Part shown: piece after piece, positions 8,687-17,723 of the stretch
How positions within the stretch are numbered: the first letter of the stretch is position 1
How the letters are laid out: each line of letters begins with the position of its first letter
NCBI GenBank assembly: GCA_021843755.1
Contig: JAKBWB010000039.1
Span: 62,001 to 126,000, forward strand
Length of the DNA stretch: 64,000 bases
Source of the DNA: Pseudomonadota bacterium
GTDB taxonomy: Bacteria > Pseudomonadota > Gammaproteobacteria > Steroidobacterales > Steroidobacteraceae
Reading direction: 5' to 3'
The notes under the pieces: generated by a model
Told to the model about the DNA's origin: nothing
The model's database searches: none
The model's input: the letters and a program-made list of their open reading frames with translations, nothing else
Translations under genes and position numbers: made by a program

Positions 8687-9868
8687 TCACCGGCCTCCGG
8701 CTGGCACGTCGGGCAATTCGCTGAACATGCGCACGAAGCGCCGGTCGATCCAGTCCTTCCAGCGCCATAGCAACCGCCCTTCGAGCGCCCAGCCGTTGCG
8801 GGAAGCGACGGCATATCGGTCACCGGTGCTGATGAGGCTCAAAGACTGCCGCTGCGGGCGATACGGCCGGAGGGGACGTCCGGCGAGCGCCCGGCGCAGA
8901 TTCCGCTCCAGCGCTTTGCCCTCCCGAACCGCGATCACACCGGATTTTGGGCGTGGATGATCCACCAGGGCGGCAATGTCACCGGCGGCAAAGACATCCG
9001 GGTGGGAAAGCGACTGCAGCGTGTCGGCAACCTCGACGAATCCCCTTTCGTCCACCGCGAGCCCGGACTGTGCGAGCCACCGCGCCGCGCTGGCCGCCGT
9101 CACCCACAGTATCTCATCCAGGGCGTACTCGCCGCCATTGGCCAGCCTCAGCCTTCCGCCGGCAACCTCGACAACCGCATGCCCGGTCAGTACCCGGACT
9201 CGCCGCTTCGCGAGGATACGTTCAAAAATCCGTCGTGTGCGCGCATTGTGCGTGGGCAGGATCCGCCCGGTGTCCGTGAACAGATCGTACTGGAGGTGAT
9301 CGGCACTCCTGCCCTGAGCCGCGAGCAGCTTGCACAGGCGGAATTGAACCGCGAGCAGTATTTCGACACCGCCCGCACCAGCGCCGACGACGCCGATGCG
9401 CATCGGACCCTCGTGCGAGATAACCCGGTGACACAAGGCGTCCCAGCGGGCGATGAATTGCTGGATGGGCTTGACGGGCACGACGGAGTCGGCAGCCCCC
9501 GGAACTTCCAGGATGCCGGGCGTCGAGCCGATGTTGATTGACAGCAGATCATACCGGATCGGCGCACGGCCCTTGCATACGACCTTGCGCTCAGCCAGAT
9601 CGAGCGCAACTGCTTCGTCGTGATACAGGCGCGCCCCGGCGAAACGACACAGCGGTTCGAGATCGATATGCGCGTCATCGAAGGCATAATGACCCGCGAT
9701 CAGTCCCGGCAGCATTCCCGAGTACGGTGTGCGCAAATCGCGGCAGATCACCGTCAGACGCACGCCGGGAGATGGCCTCGCGCCGAACCGCTTCAGCACC
9801 CCTACATGGCTGTGCCCACCGCCGAGAAGAACGAGGTCTTTGAGGTCGCACGCCTCAACGTATCCCAT
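8687..9868 (-). CDS. FAD-dependent pyridine nucleotide-disulfide oxidoreductase of the SelD-fusion type
   Basis: A 393-residue NADH-dehydrogenase-like flavoprotein. The first FAD-binding loop reads LVLLGGGHSHVGVLK, the NAD(P) loop is IGVVGAGAGGVEILLA near residue 160, and the second FAD motif is HPDVFAAGDIAAL near residue 290. The GGGHSHV start and RTPYSGMLPGLIAGHY are characteristic of the domain normally fused to the N-terminus of selenide,water dikinase (SelD) or located next to it. Here the protein ends after ELPDVPAGGR, just where SelD would begin. Electron acceptor and role are unknown. It is monocistronic and convergent with the TVP38 gene. Confidence 0.8.
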   Translation of the reverse strand: MGYVEACDLKDLVLLGGGHSHVGVLKRFGARPSPGVRLTVICRDLRTPYSGMLPGLIAGHYAFDDAHIDLEPLCRFAGARLYHDEAVALDLAERKVVCKGRAPIRYDLLSINIGSTPGILEVPGAADSVVPVKPIQQFIARWDALCHRVISHEGPMRIGVVGAGAGGVEILLAVQFRLCKLLAAQGRSADHLQYDLFTDTGRILPTHNARTRRIFERILAKRRVRVLTGHAVVEVAGGRLRLANGGEYALDEILWVTAASAARWLAQSGLAVDERGFVEVADTLQSLSHPDVFAAGDIAALVDHPRPKSGVIAVREGKALERNLRRALAGRPLRPYRPQRQSLSLISTGDRYAVASRNGWALEGRLLWRWKDWIDRRFVRMFSELPDVPAGGR

Positions 9869-10487
9869 TGCACTCCCTTCGCCCGTGGGCCATCAGGTCG
9901 CACACCCCACCGGCGGAACACGATTACCACTTCCCCCGGCGCTTGCCCAGCCCCAAGTCCGCCCCTCCCCAGCCCTGCACGACCGCGCCGCAGCGCCTCG
10001 CGCGAACTCGCGGATTCTCTCGAACCTGATCTGGGCGTGGCGCAGCGGGTCGCCGACGCCGCGCACGAAGGCGAGGTCCACGTCGCTGCTGTCCGGCAAT
10101 CTGACTGGGCCTGTTGCGAGGACCACTCAGGCGCGCGGCTATAGCCTCGACGACGGCCGTTTCCGTGCCTGCGGCCACGAAGGTCTACCGCCCCCGTTCC
10201 GCGCCGGCCAGGCACGCGGCCTAGTCGTGACCTTGGCGCGGGAGCGCTCCTGAAGTACCAACGATCGCTCCTGTCTGAGGCCGGCTCCGCGGGTCGTCTC
10301 GCGTACGCGGCGACCGCCCAAGATCAGGAGCCGGCGGCCCGAAAAACCCGGTCATGCATACCGGCTGGCGGCCAAATTGAGCGCGTCGATGGCCAATACC
10401 GATCTGAAAGTACGCCCCGAGGGCAGAAGCAGAGTAGAGTGGTAGCCGGAATATATCGTCCCAATACGAAATGATCGAGGATTCTTA
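9869..10487. other. Intergenic region without a supported gene
   Basis: About 620 bp. Several Arg-rich open frames occur on both strands, none with a recognisable family. One leftward frame around 9893-10126 (DVDLAFVRGVGDPLRHAQIR) looks slightly protein-like but has no convincing start or homologue. Confidence 0.45.
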
Positions 10488-10664
10488 GTGCCCAAGCCGA
10501 ACTACCGCCTGGCAAAAAGGCAGAAGGAGCAAAGCAGAGTCGCGCGCCAGCTGGAGAAGCAGAAGCGCCGGTCGGGCCGCACGAGCGGTTCCGAGGAGAG
10601 CGCGACGCCGGTGCAAGATTCGCCCCTGGGCCCTGGCGATCCGACACCAATGGGCGGAGCATGA
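10488..10664 (+). CDS. Small basic protein (MPKPNY family)
   Basis: A 58-residue, strongly basic protein starting at a GTG: MPKPNYRLAKRQKEQSRVAR, then LEKQKRRSG and an acidic/Pro-rich tail. Small proteins beginning MPKPNY followed by a Lys/Arg/Glu helix are common hypothetical proteins in beta- and gammaproteobacteria (recognition from memory). The helix is probably nucleic-acid binding or coiled-coil. Its stop overlaps the next ATG (ATGA), which supports real translation. Function unknown. Confidence 0.6.
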   Translation: MPKPNYRLAKRQKEQSRVARQLEKQKRRSGRTSGSEESATPVQDSPLGPGDPTPMGGA

Positions 10665-11065
10665 AGCTCGGCCCTGCTCGCGGAGCCGCCGCGCGTCAGG
10701 ATCGCTTTTCCCGGCTTCGCCGCGACCAGGAGGCTGCGCCCAAGCTGCGCGCAATGTTCCCGATGGTCGAGCAGCTGCGCTTCGATCTGCGCTTCGAGGG
10801 CGGCGGAGCGATTACGCCGGTGCCCCAATCCCGCGTCTTGTACCCTCCGGCCCGCGCCCACTTCTCCTTCCCATGCCCGCACAATGACTGCGATGGCTCG
10901 TTCAACTTGGACACGGTCGTGCAGGCGGCGGTGGATGATCCGTCACATCGGATCGAAGGAGTGCTCAAATGCGCCGGATTGCGTGGCGGCGACTTCACCG
11001 CCAAGTTGCCGTGTCGGTTGCACCTGCGCTATACGCTCACGGCGGTCTGCTCGCCCGCCCACTGA
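10661..11065 (+). CDS. Small cysteine-containing protein, function unknown
   Basis: A 134-residue protein starting at an ATG that overlaps the previous stop. The C-terminal half reads FPCPHNDCDGSFNLD, then a central KCAGLRGG, then LPCRLHLRYTLTAVCS. The paired cysteines suggest a zinc-ribbon-like fold. RVLYPPARAHFSFPCP resembles a recurrent uncharacterised proteobacterial family (from memory). Coupling to the basic protein upstream suggests joint function. Confidence 0.55.
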   Translation: MKLGPARGAAARQDRFSRLRRDQEAAPKLRAMFPMVEQLRFDLRFEGGGAITPVPQSRVLYPPARAHFSFPCPHNDCDGSFNLDTVVQAAVDDPSHRIEGVLKCAGLRGGDFTAKLPCRLHLRYTLTAVCSPAH

Positions 11066-11587
11066 CGAGCGCTATTCGCAACGATGTGCGGTGCTCGGGA
11101 ACGCGCATGGTCATCTGCGAGCCGTGAGCCATACCGAAAGCCTCGAGGGTTGACCACCGTTCACAGCGGCGGACATCGCAGGCGATGTGCCCGGCACGAT
11201 GGCAGGGTCCGCGAAAGCTCATCAGCCAGCGTGAGGCGCCGTGACAGCGACCGGCGAATGACCCGGGCCGCCCCCCGGACCAATTCATGAGGCTGATTCC
11301 ACCGCTTGCGGAGCCGAATCTGCTGGGCATGCGCGCACCGCACCGCCGGCGCAAACGATGGCTTCCCGCCACCGCCGGCATCGAAGCACGAAAGTCTGGC
11401 AGCTCAGCTTGCAATCCTGTACCCTATTGATCGGCTCGTATCTTTTCGGCTTGTCTGCCTTGGCGCCGCGCGCAGCGATTCTGCGCGTCCCTCCTGCCAA
11501 TGTCTGCCACCCACGCAAAGCTCCGCGAACCAAGTCGCAGGACAGTCCTGCGGCTCCATATTGCTTTTCTTTCATGAGTATTCCGCA
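11066..11587. other. Intergenic region upstream of the RNA-binding protein gene
   Basis: About 520 bp with no supported gene. The last 200 bp are less GC-rich and would form a long 5' leader for the RRM gene, as is common for RNA-chaperone genes. No defined promoter or thermosensor element could be assigned. Confidence 0.4.
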
Positions 11588-11878
11588 GTGACGAAATTAT
11601 ACGTTGGAAATCTCCCCTTTACGGCGACCGAAGAGGCCGTGAACGCCCTGTTCTCCAAGCACGGGACGGTCGAGAAAGTCTCCATGATCACCGACCGCGA
11701 GACGGGTAGACCGCGCGGCTTCGGCTTCGTGGAGATGTCGAGTGCCGATGCGGCTCGCGCGATGCAGGCGCTCAATGGCACCGACTTCGACGGCCGCCCT
11801 CTCAAAGTGAACGAGGCGCAGGAGCGCGAGCGTTCCGGTGGCGGCGGCAACCGCAACGGGGGGTCGCGCCGCTACTGA
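11588..11878 (+). CDS. RRM-domain RNA-binding protein
   Basis: A 96-residue protein consisting of one RNA recognition motif plus a Gly/Arg-rich tail. RNP-2 is KLYVGNLPF at the start and RNP-1 is RGFGFVEM near residue 42; the tail is SGGGGNRNGGSRRY. This architecture matches bacterial, often cold-inducible, glycine-rich RNA-binding proteins. The GTG at 11588 was chosen because it gives the canonical TKLYVGNL start; the upstream extension is unlike the family. The gene stands alone and is followed by a strong hairpin. Confidence 0.85.
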   Translation: MTKLYVGNLPFTATEEAVNALFSKHGTVEKVSMITDRETGRPRGFGFVEMSSADAARAMQALNGTDFDGRPLKVNEAQERERSGGGGNRNGGSRRY

Positions 11879-11893
11879 GGCCCCAACGATCAG

Positions 11894-11926
11894 TGCCGCT
11901 CCTGGCCGTCATGGCCGGGAGCGGCA
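11894..11926 (+). terminator. Hairpin after the RRM gene
   Basis: An inverted repeat TGCCGCTCCTGGCC / GGCCGGGAGCGGCA around a 5-nt loop begins 15 bp after the stop. The 14-bp stem has a single mismatch. No U-run follows, so termination may be weak or need Rho; the hairpin could also protect the mRNA 3' end. Confidence 0.5.
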
Positions 11927-12599
11927 TGCTCGATTGTCAGGCCGAGCCCCCCTCGGCTCTGATTCCAGCACACGGTTCGATATCTTGGCATCCAGACTCG
12001 AACCTGTACTTGACTGTTCCTGACAGCATGCGCATGGCCTCGGTCCCTCAGGGCCTTCCGTCCGGTTCACGCTTCTCGGCGCTCGGACTTGCCTCGCTCG
12101 GCGGGGCCGCGCGGTGTCCCGGATCCGCTCCACACGCTTGACGTTCCGCCTGCTCGGCGGTCGACGCTTTCACCTGCCTGGTAGTTCACACAGCCGCGCA
12201 ACCCGCTGCACGTTCCGGGATGGGCCGTACGGACCCGCGGACATCCCGCTGCGCGGTGATTGCAACCGCCGGGGTCGCTCACCGCCCAGCTCGATTCCAC
12301 GTTATTGTTTTCATTGGTTCATTTGGAGACGGCGGGCGATCAGCCCCCGAGGCGCCGCGCGGACTGCCGTGGTTTTCCATGCTCGACATCCACACAGCCC
12401 CAAGCCGGCGCGCGAGCATTGAACTCCTGCCGCTACTTCTATAGGATCCCCGCCCCTTATGCCCTCGAATCCCGGATTTGCCGGCGCCAGCCATGGGATC
12501 GAGGAGAGCGCCGCACGTCAGCGCAGACCATTTGAGATACAACCGGGCCAGTACGCCCGCCCGACAGTGTGACCCGAACATTCGAAACGGAAGCTTGCC
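11927..12599. other. Long leader region upstream of EF-G
   Basis: About 670 bp with no supported gene. A possible promoter is TTGAAC (12419-12424) and TATAGG (12440-12445), with a short 15-bp spacer, about 155 bp before the EF-G ATG. The rest shows nothing recognisable. Confidence 0.35.
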
Positions 12600-14756
12600 A
12601 TGGCCCGCACAACCGCTCTCTCTGATATCCGCAACATCGGCATCATCGCCCATGTTGATGCCGGCAAGACGACCACGACCGAGCGCATCCTGTATTACAC
12701 CGGGCGCAAGCACACGATCATCGACATTCATGACACCAAGGATCTGAAGACCTCAACGACGACAGACTACCTGGAGCAGGAGCAGAAACGCGGGATTACG
12801 ATTCAGAGCGCCGCGGTCTCCTGTTTCTGGCGCGGGAAGAAGATCAACCTGATCGACACCCCGGGACACGTCGACTTCACCATCGAGGTGAATCGCTCGT
12901 TGCGCGTCCTCGACGGCGCCGTGGTTGTGTTCGACGGCGTTGCGGGCGTTGAGCCGCAGTCGGAAACAAATTGGCGCCTGGCCGATAATTATGGCGTGCC
13001 GCGCGTTTGCTACGTCAACAAGATGGACCGCAGCGGCGCCAGCTTCACGCGCTGCGTCGACATGATCAGGAAGCGTCTCGGCGCGCGCCCGCTGCCGGTA
13101 CAGATCCCGATCGGCTCTGAAGACAACTTCCGGGGAATGATCGACCTCGTCGAGATGCGCGCGTTGGTGTGGGAGTCGGACGACAAGGATGCCGAATGGC
13201 AAATACTCGAGATAACACCGGATCTTGCCGACAAGCTCGACATCCACGTGCCGACGGATCGCAAGATTCTCGCGGATGTGGAAAAGTACCGTACGGAGCT
13301 CATCGACACCTGCCTCGAGATGGACGACGACGCCATGCACAAGTACCTCGAGGACGGTCACGCACCTTCGACGGATGTGCTGCGCAACTGCCTGCGCAAA
13401 GGCACCGTGACGGGCGCATTTACCCCCGTGCTGTGCGGATCTTCATACAAGAACAAGGGTGTGCAGCAGGTCCTCGACGCCATCGTCGACTACCTGCCTG
13501 CCCCGACGGACGTCCCGGCCATCAAGACACTGGACGAAGACGGCACCGTCATCGGTGAACGCAGATGCTCGGATGACGAGCCGTTCAGCGGCCTCGCGTT
13601 CAAGGTGATCAACGATGCGTTCGGCGCTCTGACGTTCGTGCGCGTGTACTCGGGCGTGCTCACCAGGGGCGCTTCCGTGGAGAACACCACGCGCGGCAAG
13701 CGCGAAAAGATCGGTCGCATGGTGGAGATGTACGCCAAAGAAGCCAATCCGATCGAAGAGGCACGCGCCGGCGATATCATCGCGCTCGTCTCCCTGCAGG
13801 AAACGGAGACCGGCGATACACTGTGTGATTCCGCCAATCCGGTAATCCTCGAGCGCATGCGCTTCCCGGACCCTGTGATCAGCGTGTCGGTACAGCCGAA
13901 AGTCAAAGGCGACCGGGAGAAATTCAGCGCCGCGCTCGCCAAGATGGTTCGCGCCGACCCTTCGCTCCATCTGGAGACCGACCGCGAAACGGGCCAGACG
14001 ATTCTGCGCGGCATGGGTGAGCTGCACCTGGAAGTGACGCTCGATCGCATGCGCACAGAATTCAACGTCGAGGGCATCATGGGCCAGCCGCAGGTCGCCT
14101 ACCGCGAGACCATCACTCGCAAGGTCGACGAGCAGTACGTGCACAAGAAGCAGACCGGCGGCTCAGGCCAGTTCGCCGAGGTGTGGATCACTTTCGAGCC
14201 GCTCGAGCGCGGCAAGGGTTTCGAATTCGTCGATGCGACCTCGGGCGGCTCCGTGCCGCGCGAGTACGTGCCGTCGGTGGAGAAGGGACTCAAGGTCCAG
14301 AAGGAAGACGGTGTGCTGGCGCACTTCCCGACCGTGGACTTTCGCGCCACACTGACGGACGGGAGCTATCATGACGTCGACTCGAACGCGCTGACGTTCG
14401 AAATCGCGGCCAAGGCATGCTTCCGCGAAGCGATGCGCAAGGCGAGCCCCATCCTGCTCGAGCCGGTGATGAAGGTCGAGACGGTGACGCCGGGCGACTA
14501 TCTGGGCGACGTCATCGGCGATTTGAACCGCCGCCGTGGAATGATTCAGGATCAGCTCGAGCGCGGCGCCAACATCGCAGTCGTCGCCTTCGTACCGCTC
14601 TCGGAGATGTTCGGCTACATCGGTCAGCTACGCTCGATGACCAGCGGTCGCGCGTCGTACACCATGGAGTTCTCGCATTACGAGCCGGTGCCGAAGAATG
14701 TGACGGACGAGGTGATCGCCGCAGTCACCGAATTGAAGGCGGCTGCCAGCGCCTGA
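12600..14756 (+). CDS. fusA: Elongation factor G (divergent, stand-alone copy)
   Basis: A 718-residue translational GTPase that promotes ribosomal translocation and, with RRF, recycling. G1 is [16 protein letters not shown]2 lies around [10 protein letters not shown]3 is DTPGHVDF, G4 is NKMD and G5 is GSSYKNKG. Domains II-V follow at normal length ([27 protein letters not shown]). It is outside the rpsL-rpsG-fusA-tuf operon. The switch region [20 protein letters not shown] and the [16 protein letters not shown] insert differ from the usual bacterial EF-G, so it may be a second EF-G paralogue. Whether the genome has another cannot be seen here. Confidence 0.9.
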   Translation: MARTTALSDIRNIGIIAHVDAGKTTTTERILYYTGRKHTIIDIHDTKDLKTSTTTDYLEQEQKRGITIQSAAVSCFWRGKKINLIDTPGHVDFTIEVNRSLRVLDGAVVVFDGVAGVEPQSETNWRLADNYGVPRVCYVNKMDRSGASFTRCVDMIRKRLGARPLPVQIPIGSEDNFRGMIDLVEMRALVWESDDKDAEWQILEITPDLADKLDIHVPTDRKILADVEKYRTELIDTCLEMDDDAMHKYLEDGHAPSTDVLRNCLRKGTVTGAFTPVLCGSSYKNKGVQQVLDAIVDYLPAPTDVPAIKTLDEDGTVIGERRCSDDEPFSGLAFKVINDAFGALTFVRVYSGVLTRGASVENTTRGKREKIGRMVEMYAKEANPIEEARAGDIIALVSLQETETGDTLCDSANPVILERMRFPDPVISVSVQPKVKGDREKFSAALAKMVRADPSLHLETDRETGQTILRGMGELHLEVTLDRMRTEFNVEGIMGQPQVAYRETITRKVDEQYVHKKQTGGSGQFAEVWITFEPLERGKGFEFVDATSGGSVPREYVPSVEKGLKVQKEDGVLAHFPTVDFRATLTDGSYHDVDSNALTFEIAAKACFREAMRKASPILLEPVMKVETVTPGDYLGDVIGDLNRRRGMIQDQLERGANIAVVAFVPLSEMFGYIGQLRSMTSGRASYTMEFSHYEPVPKNVTDEVIAAVTELKAAASA

Positions 14757-15047
14757 AGACGGCAGCTCCACCCGGATGACGTCCCGCGCGGCGGTAGGGC
14801 GGCCGAAGCGGTCGTTCGGATGCGTGGACTTGGTTGTGCCTTGCCGAGGATGGAAAGCCGAGGCGGGAGTCCGGTGTCTTGCCGATGAAGGGGCGTCGCC
14901 CCGACCGATCTGCTTGGGGTGCGCGCCGGGTGCGGGTCTTTTCGACAACGTACCCCTGCTGCCCGGTGAGGTATGCGCGGGTGATCACGCCGAGCCGCCG
15001 GCGCCGTCCAGGCTCGTGATTCACAGTTGACTCGCCCGGACCTGCAC

Positions 15048-16358
15048 TCAGACCGCCTGGGCCCGGCACATCGGCATCCGGATCACGGCGACCGCGCCTC
15101 TGGCAACCGTCCGATTGAAGAGCCGCAGACTGCCGCCATGCGCCTCGATGATCTGCCGGGCCAGCAGCAACCCGATGCCGCTCCCGCCGGTCTTGGTGGT
15201 AAAAAACGGCACGAACAGATTTTCCGTGTGTGCAATACCGGGGCCGTCGTCTTCCACTTCGATCCGCAAGATCGGACCGTCCACTCGCCAGCGGATACAG
15301 ACGCCACCATCGGTTTCCAGCGCAGCTTCCGCGGCGTTACGCACGAGATTGATCAACGCCTGCTCAAACTGAGCCCGATCCAGGCAGACATCCACGCAAT
15401 CGCCAGATTCGACGCGGACCGCCACGCGGTGCTCAAGCGTTGCAACGTGCTGTATCAGTTCAGCCAATTCGGTGCGATCAGGGTTCGGCGGTGGGAGACG
15501 GGCAAGCTCGGCGTAACGGCGAATGAAGTTGCCGAGCGCGCGGCTGCGCCGCTCGATCAGCTCGAGTCCCTCGTCGAAAGTCGAGTCACCGCGGTGCGCG
15601 CTCTCCCTCAGCAGGTTGGCCGTAGTCTGGATGGAGCCGAGTGAATTATTCAGCTCATGGCCAAGCACCCGTATAAGGCGTCGCCACGCATATCGCTCCT
15701 CTTCACGCAGCGCGCGGCTCACGTCGGTGACGACAAGCAGACGGTGCGGTCTTCCGTGGCGCCGGAAGGTCACGCGACGTATCTCCCAGGGACCCTCGCC
15801 GGCCGCGAATTCGCGCCGATCGATGCACGGAACCGGCTGCTCGAGCCATGCCGAGAGTCCGAGCTGCGATGCCCGACGTCCGACGAGCCCGGACGCGGTC
15901 TGGCCGAGGAACGCCTCGGCGGCAGGATTGAGCTCGACGAGCCGCTCCTGCTCATCGACGATCAGCACGCCGAACTCCAGACTCGCGAGCAGCTGCGAGA
16001 GAAGCGCGTCCGTTTCCTGGCCGTGGCGCTGCTCACCGCCGAGGTACGCCGCAAGCGCATTGAATTCCCGTGCAACCTCGCCGACCGGACCGCCTCCGGC
16101 GCGAAGTCTGAGCCCGTAATCCTCCGCACGCAGTCCCTGCAGGAGGCTCGCCAGTTGCTGAAGGAGACGGGAGCGACTGCGCGCGGCCAGCGTGAGCCCC
16201 GCGATCAACCATAGCAGGGTCAACCCGAAACCCCACCCAAGCACCGCCCGGGGAATCCGCATCCCCGCGGCCGGCAGCAGTGCCAGCCCCAGCATCGGCA
16301 GTACCGCCATGATGGTCAGACCGGTGTCGCGCAGGCGCCCCCCGCCACCGACTCTCAT
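15048..16358 (-). CDS. NtrY-like sensor histidine kinase
   Basis: A 436-residue membrane kinase. Two hydrophobic segments (about residues 14-30 and 38-57) have almost no periplasmic loop between them. A HAMP-like linker follows, then a PAS domain (LEFGVLIVDEQERLVELNPAAEAFLG, here shortened in sense, about residues 127-152), a HisKA-type box VLGHELNNSLGSI with phospho-acceptor H234, and ATPase boxes NLVRNAAEAA, EDDGPGI and GGSGIGLLLARQI. With so little periplasmic sequence it probably senses a membrane or cytoplasmic signal. Its ATG overlaps the regulator stop (ATGA), making it the last gene of the transporter operon. Confidence 0.85.
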   Translation of the reverse strand: MRVGGGGRLRDTGLTIMAVLPMLGLALLPAAGMRIPRAVLGWGFGLTLLWLIAGLTLAARSRSRLLQQLASLLQGLRAEDYGLRLRAGGGPVGEVAREFNALAAYLGGEQRHGQETDALLSQLLASLEFGVLIVDEQERLVELNPAAEAFLGQTASGLVGRRASQLGLSAWLEQPVPCIDRREFAAGEGPWEIRRVTFRRHGRPHRLLVVTDVSRALREEERYAWRRLIRVLGHELNNSLGSIQTTANLLRESAHRGDSTFDEGLELIERRSRALGNFIRRYAELARLPPPNPDRTELAELIQHVATLEHRVAVRVESGDCVDVCLDRAQFEQALINLVRNAAEAALETDGGVCIRWRVDGPILRIEVEDDGPGIAHTENLFVPFFTTKTGGSGIGLLLARQIIEAHGGSLRLFNRTVARGAVAVIRMPMCRAQAV

Positions 16359-17701
16359 TCGCGCAGCTTCTCCAGACGGCGATACAGCGCGCTGCGGCTC
16401 ACACCGAGCTTCGCCGCTGCGGCGGCCACATCACCGCCGCAGCTCTCGATTGCGCGCCGCACCACGTAGCGCTCCGCCTGTTCGAGCGTGAGATTTTCCA
16501 GGCCTTCCGTGCTTGGTCCACCCAGAAGACGCAGATCCGCCACTTCGATCCGCGCCCCTTTGGCGAGCAGCGCCGCTCGCTGCATCACGTGCGCCAGCTC
16601 GCGCACATTGCCGGGCCAATCGTACGCTTCGAGCGCCCGGTCGGCGCTGGCACTGAGAGAAAACGAGCGCCCTTCAGGATCCGACAGGCGCGCGAGGAAG
16701 TGGCGGGCAAGCAGCGGCACGTCGTCACGCCGTGCGCGCAGCGGCGGCAAGGAGATCTCCACCGCGTTGAGGCGAAAGAACAGGTCGTGACGGAAGCGAC
16801 CCTCACCAATCAACTGCCGGATATCGGCATTGGTTGCCACTACGATCCGCGCGTCCGTCGGCCGTGATACGGCTTCTCCGACCCGCTCGTACACGCCCTC
16901 CTCGAGTACGTGCAGAAGTCTCGCCTGTTGAGCCGGTGTAACGTTGGCAATTTCGTCCAGAAACAGCGTGCCGCCGCGGGCCCCCTCGATACGCCCGACG
17001 CGATCTGTTCGAGCATCGGTGAACGCCCATTTTACGTGGCCGAACAGCTCGCTCTCGAAGAGCGTTTCGGCCAAACCGCCGAGATTGACGCTGATGAATG
17101 GCCCCCCGCGGCGCGACGAGCGACGATGGATCCAACGCGCCATCAGACCCTTGCCGGTCCCGCTCTCGCCGGTGAGGAGCACAGGGACATCGGACGGCGC
17201 GACTCGCTTGGCGAGTTCGAGTACCTCACGCATCGCGTGCGAGCGGAACACGGGATCGTCATCCTGGGGATTTCCGGGGCACGCGGACTGCTCCTGGCTC
17301 GAGACCCGGCTGCGCGCCTCCGCAAGCGCCAGATGGGTATTCAGGAGGGACCGCACCCGAGCGTTCTCCCAGGGCTTTTCCAGAAAGTCCTGCGCCCCCA
17401 TCTGCACGGCCTGGACCGCGAGCTCGACCGTTGCCCAGCCCGTGAGCACCACCACCGGCAACGAGGAATCCATCGTGTTGATCTGCCGCAGAAGGGCCAG
17501 ACCCTCGGCACCTGAGGTGGTATCGCGCTGGTAATTCATGTCGAGCAGCACCAGATCGGGGCGCTTGTGCCTGAGCCAACTCAGAGCCTCTGCCGGACTG
17601 GCGGCCGTGGCAACTTCGCAGCCGCAGTCCCGCAGCAGCATCGACAGCGCCTGACGCACATCGGCGTCATCATCCGCAACCAGGATCACCGGCTTCGTCA
17701 T
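16355..17701 (-). CDS. NtrC-family response regulator with altered GAFTGA loop
   Basis: A 448-residue regulator: receiver domain (acidic DDD near residue 10, phospho-Asp in LVLLDMNY, K in LEKPW), AAA+ domain with Walker A GESGTGKG and Walker B GGTLFLDEIANV, arginine fingers, and a Fis-type C-terminal HTH (AAAAKLGVSRSALYRRLEKL). The sigma54-contact loop reads KWAFTDARTDR where active bEBPs have KGAFTGA. Both glycines are replaced, so sigma54 activation is doubtful. It follows the first permease by 22 bp and probably controls the adjoining transporter operon. Confidence 0.88.
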   Translation of the reverse strand: MTKPVILVADDDADVRQALSMLLRDCGCEVATAASPAEALSWLRHKRPDLVLLDMNYQRDTTSGAEGLALLRQINTMDSSLPVVVLTGWATVELAVQAVQMGAQDFLEKPWENARVRSLLNTHLALAEARSRVSSQEQSACPGNPQDDDPVFRSHAMREVLELAKRVAPSDVPVLLTGESGTGKGLMARWIHRRSSRRGGPFISVNLGGLAETLFESELFGHVKWAFTDARTDRVGRIEGARGGTLFLDEIANVTPAQQARLLHVLEEGVYERVGEAVSRPTDARIVVATNADIRQLIGEGRFRHDLFFRLNAVEISLPPLRARRDDVPLLARHFLARLSDPEGRSFSLSASADRALEAYDWPGNVRELAHVMQRAALLAKGARIEVADLRLLGGPSTEGLENLTLEQAERYVVRRAIESCGGDVAAAAAKLGVSRSALYRRLEKLRE

Positions 17702-17723
17702 GACCCTATTATGCCTGCAGCGG

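Noticed and set aside
9893-10126. A leftward frame with DVDLAFVRGVGDPLRHAQIR
   Set aside because: Slightly protein-like but with no homology I recognise and no start signal; left as intergenic.
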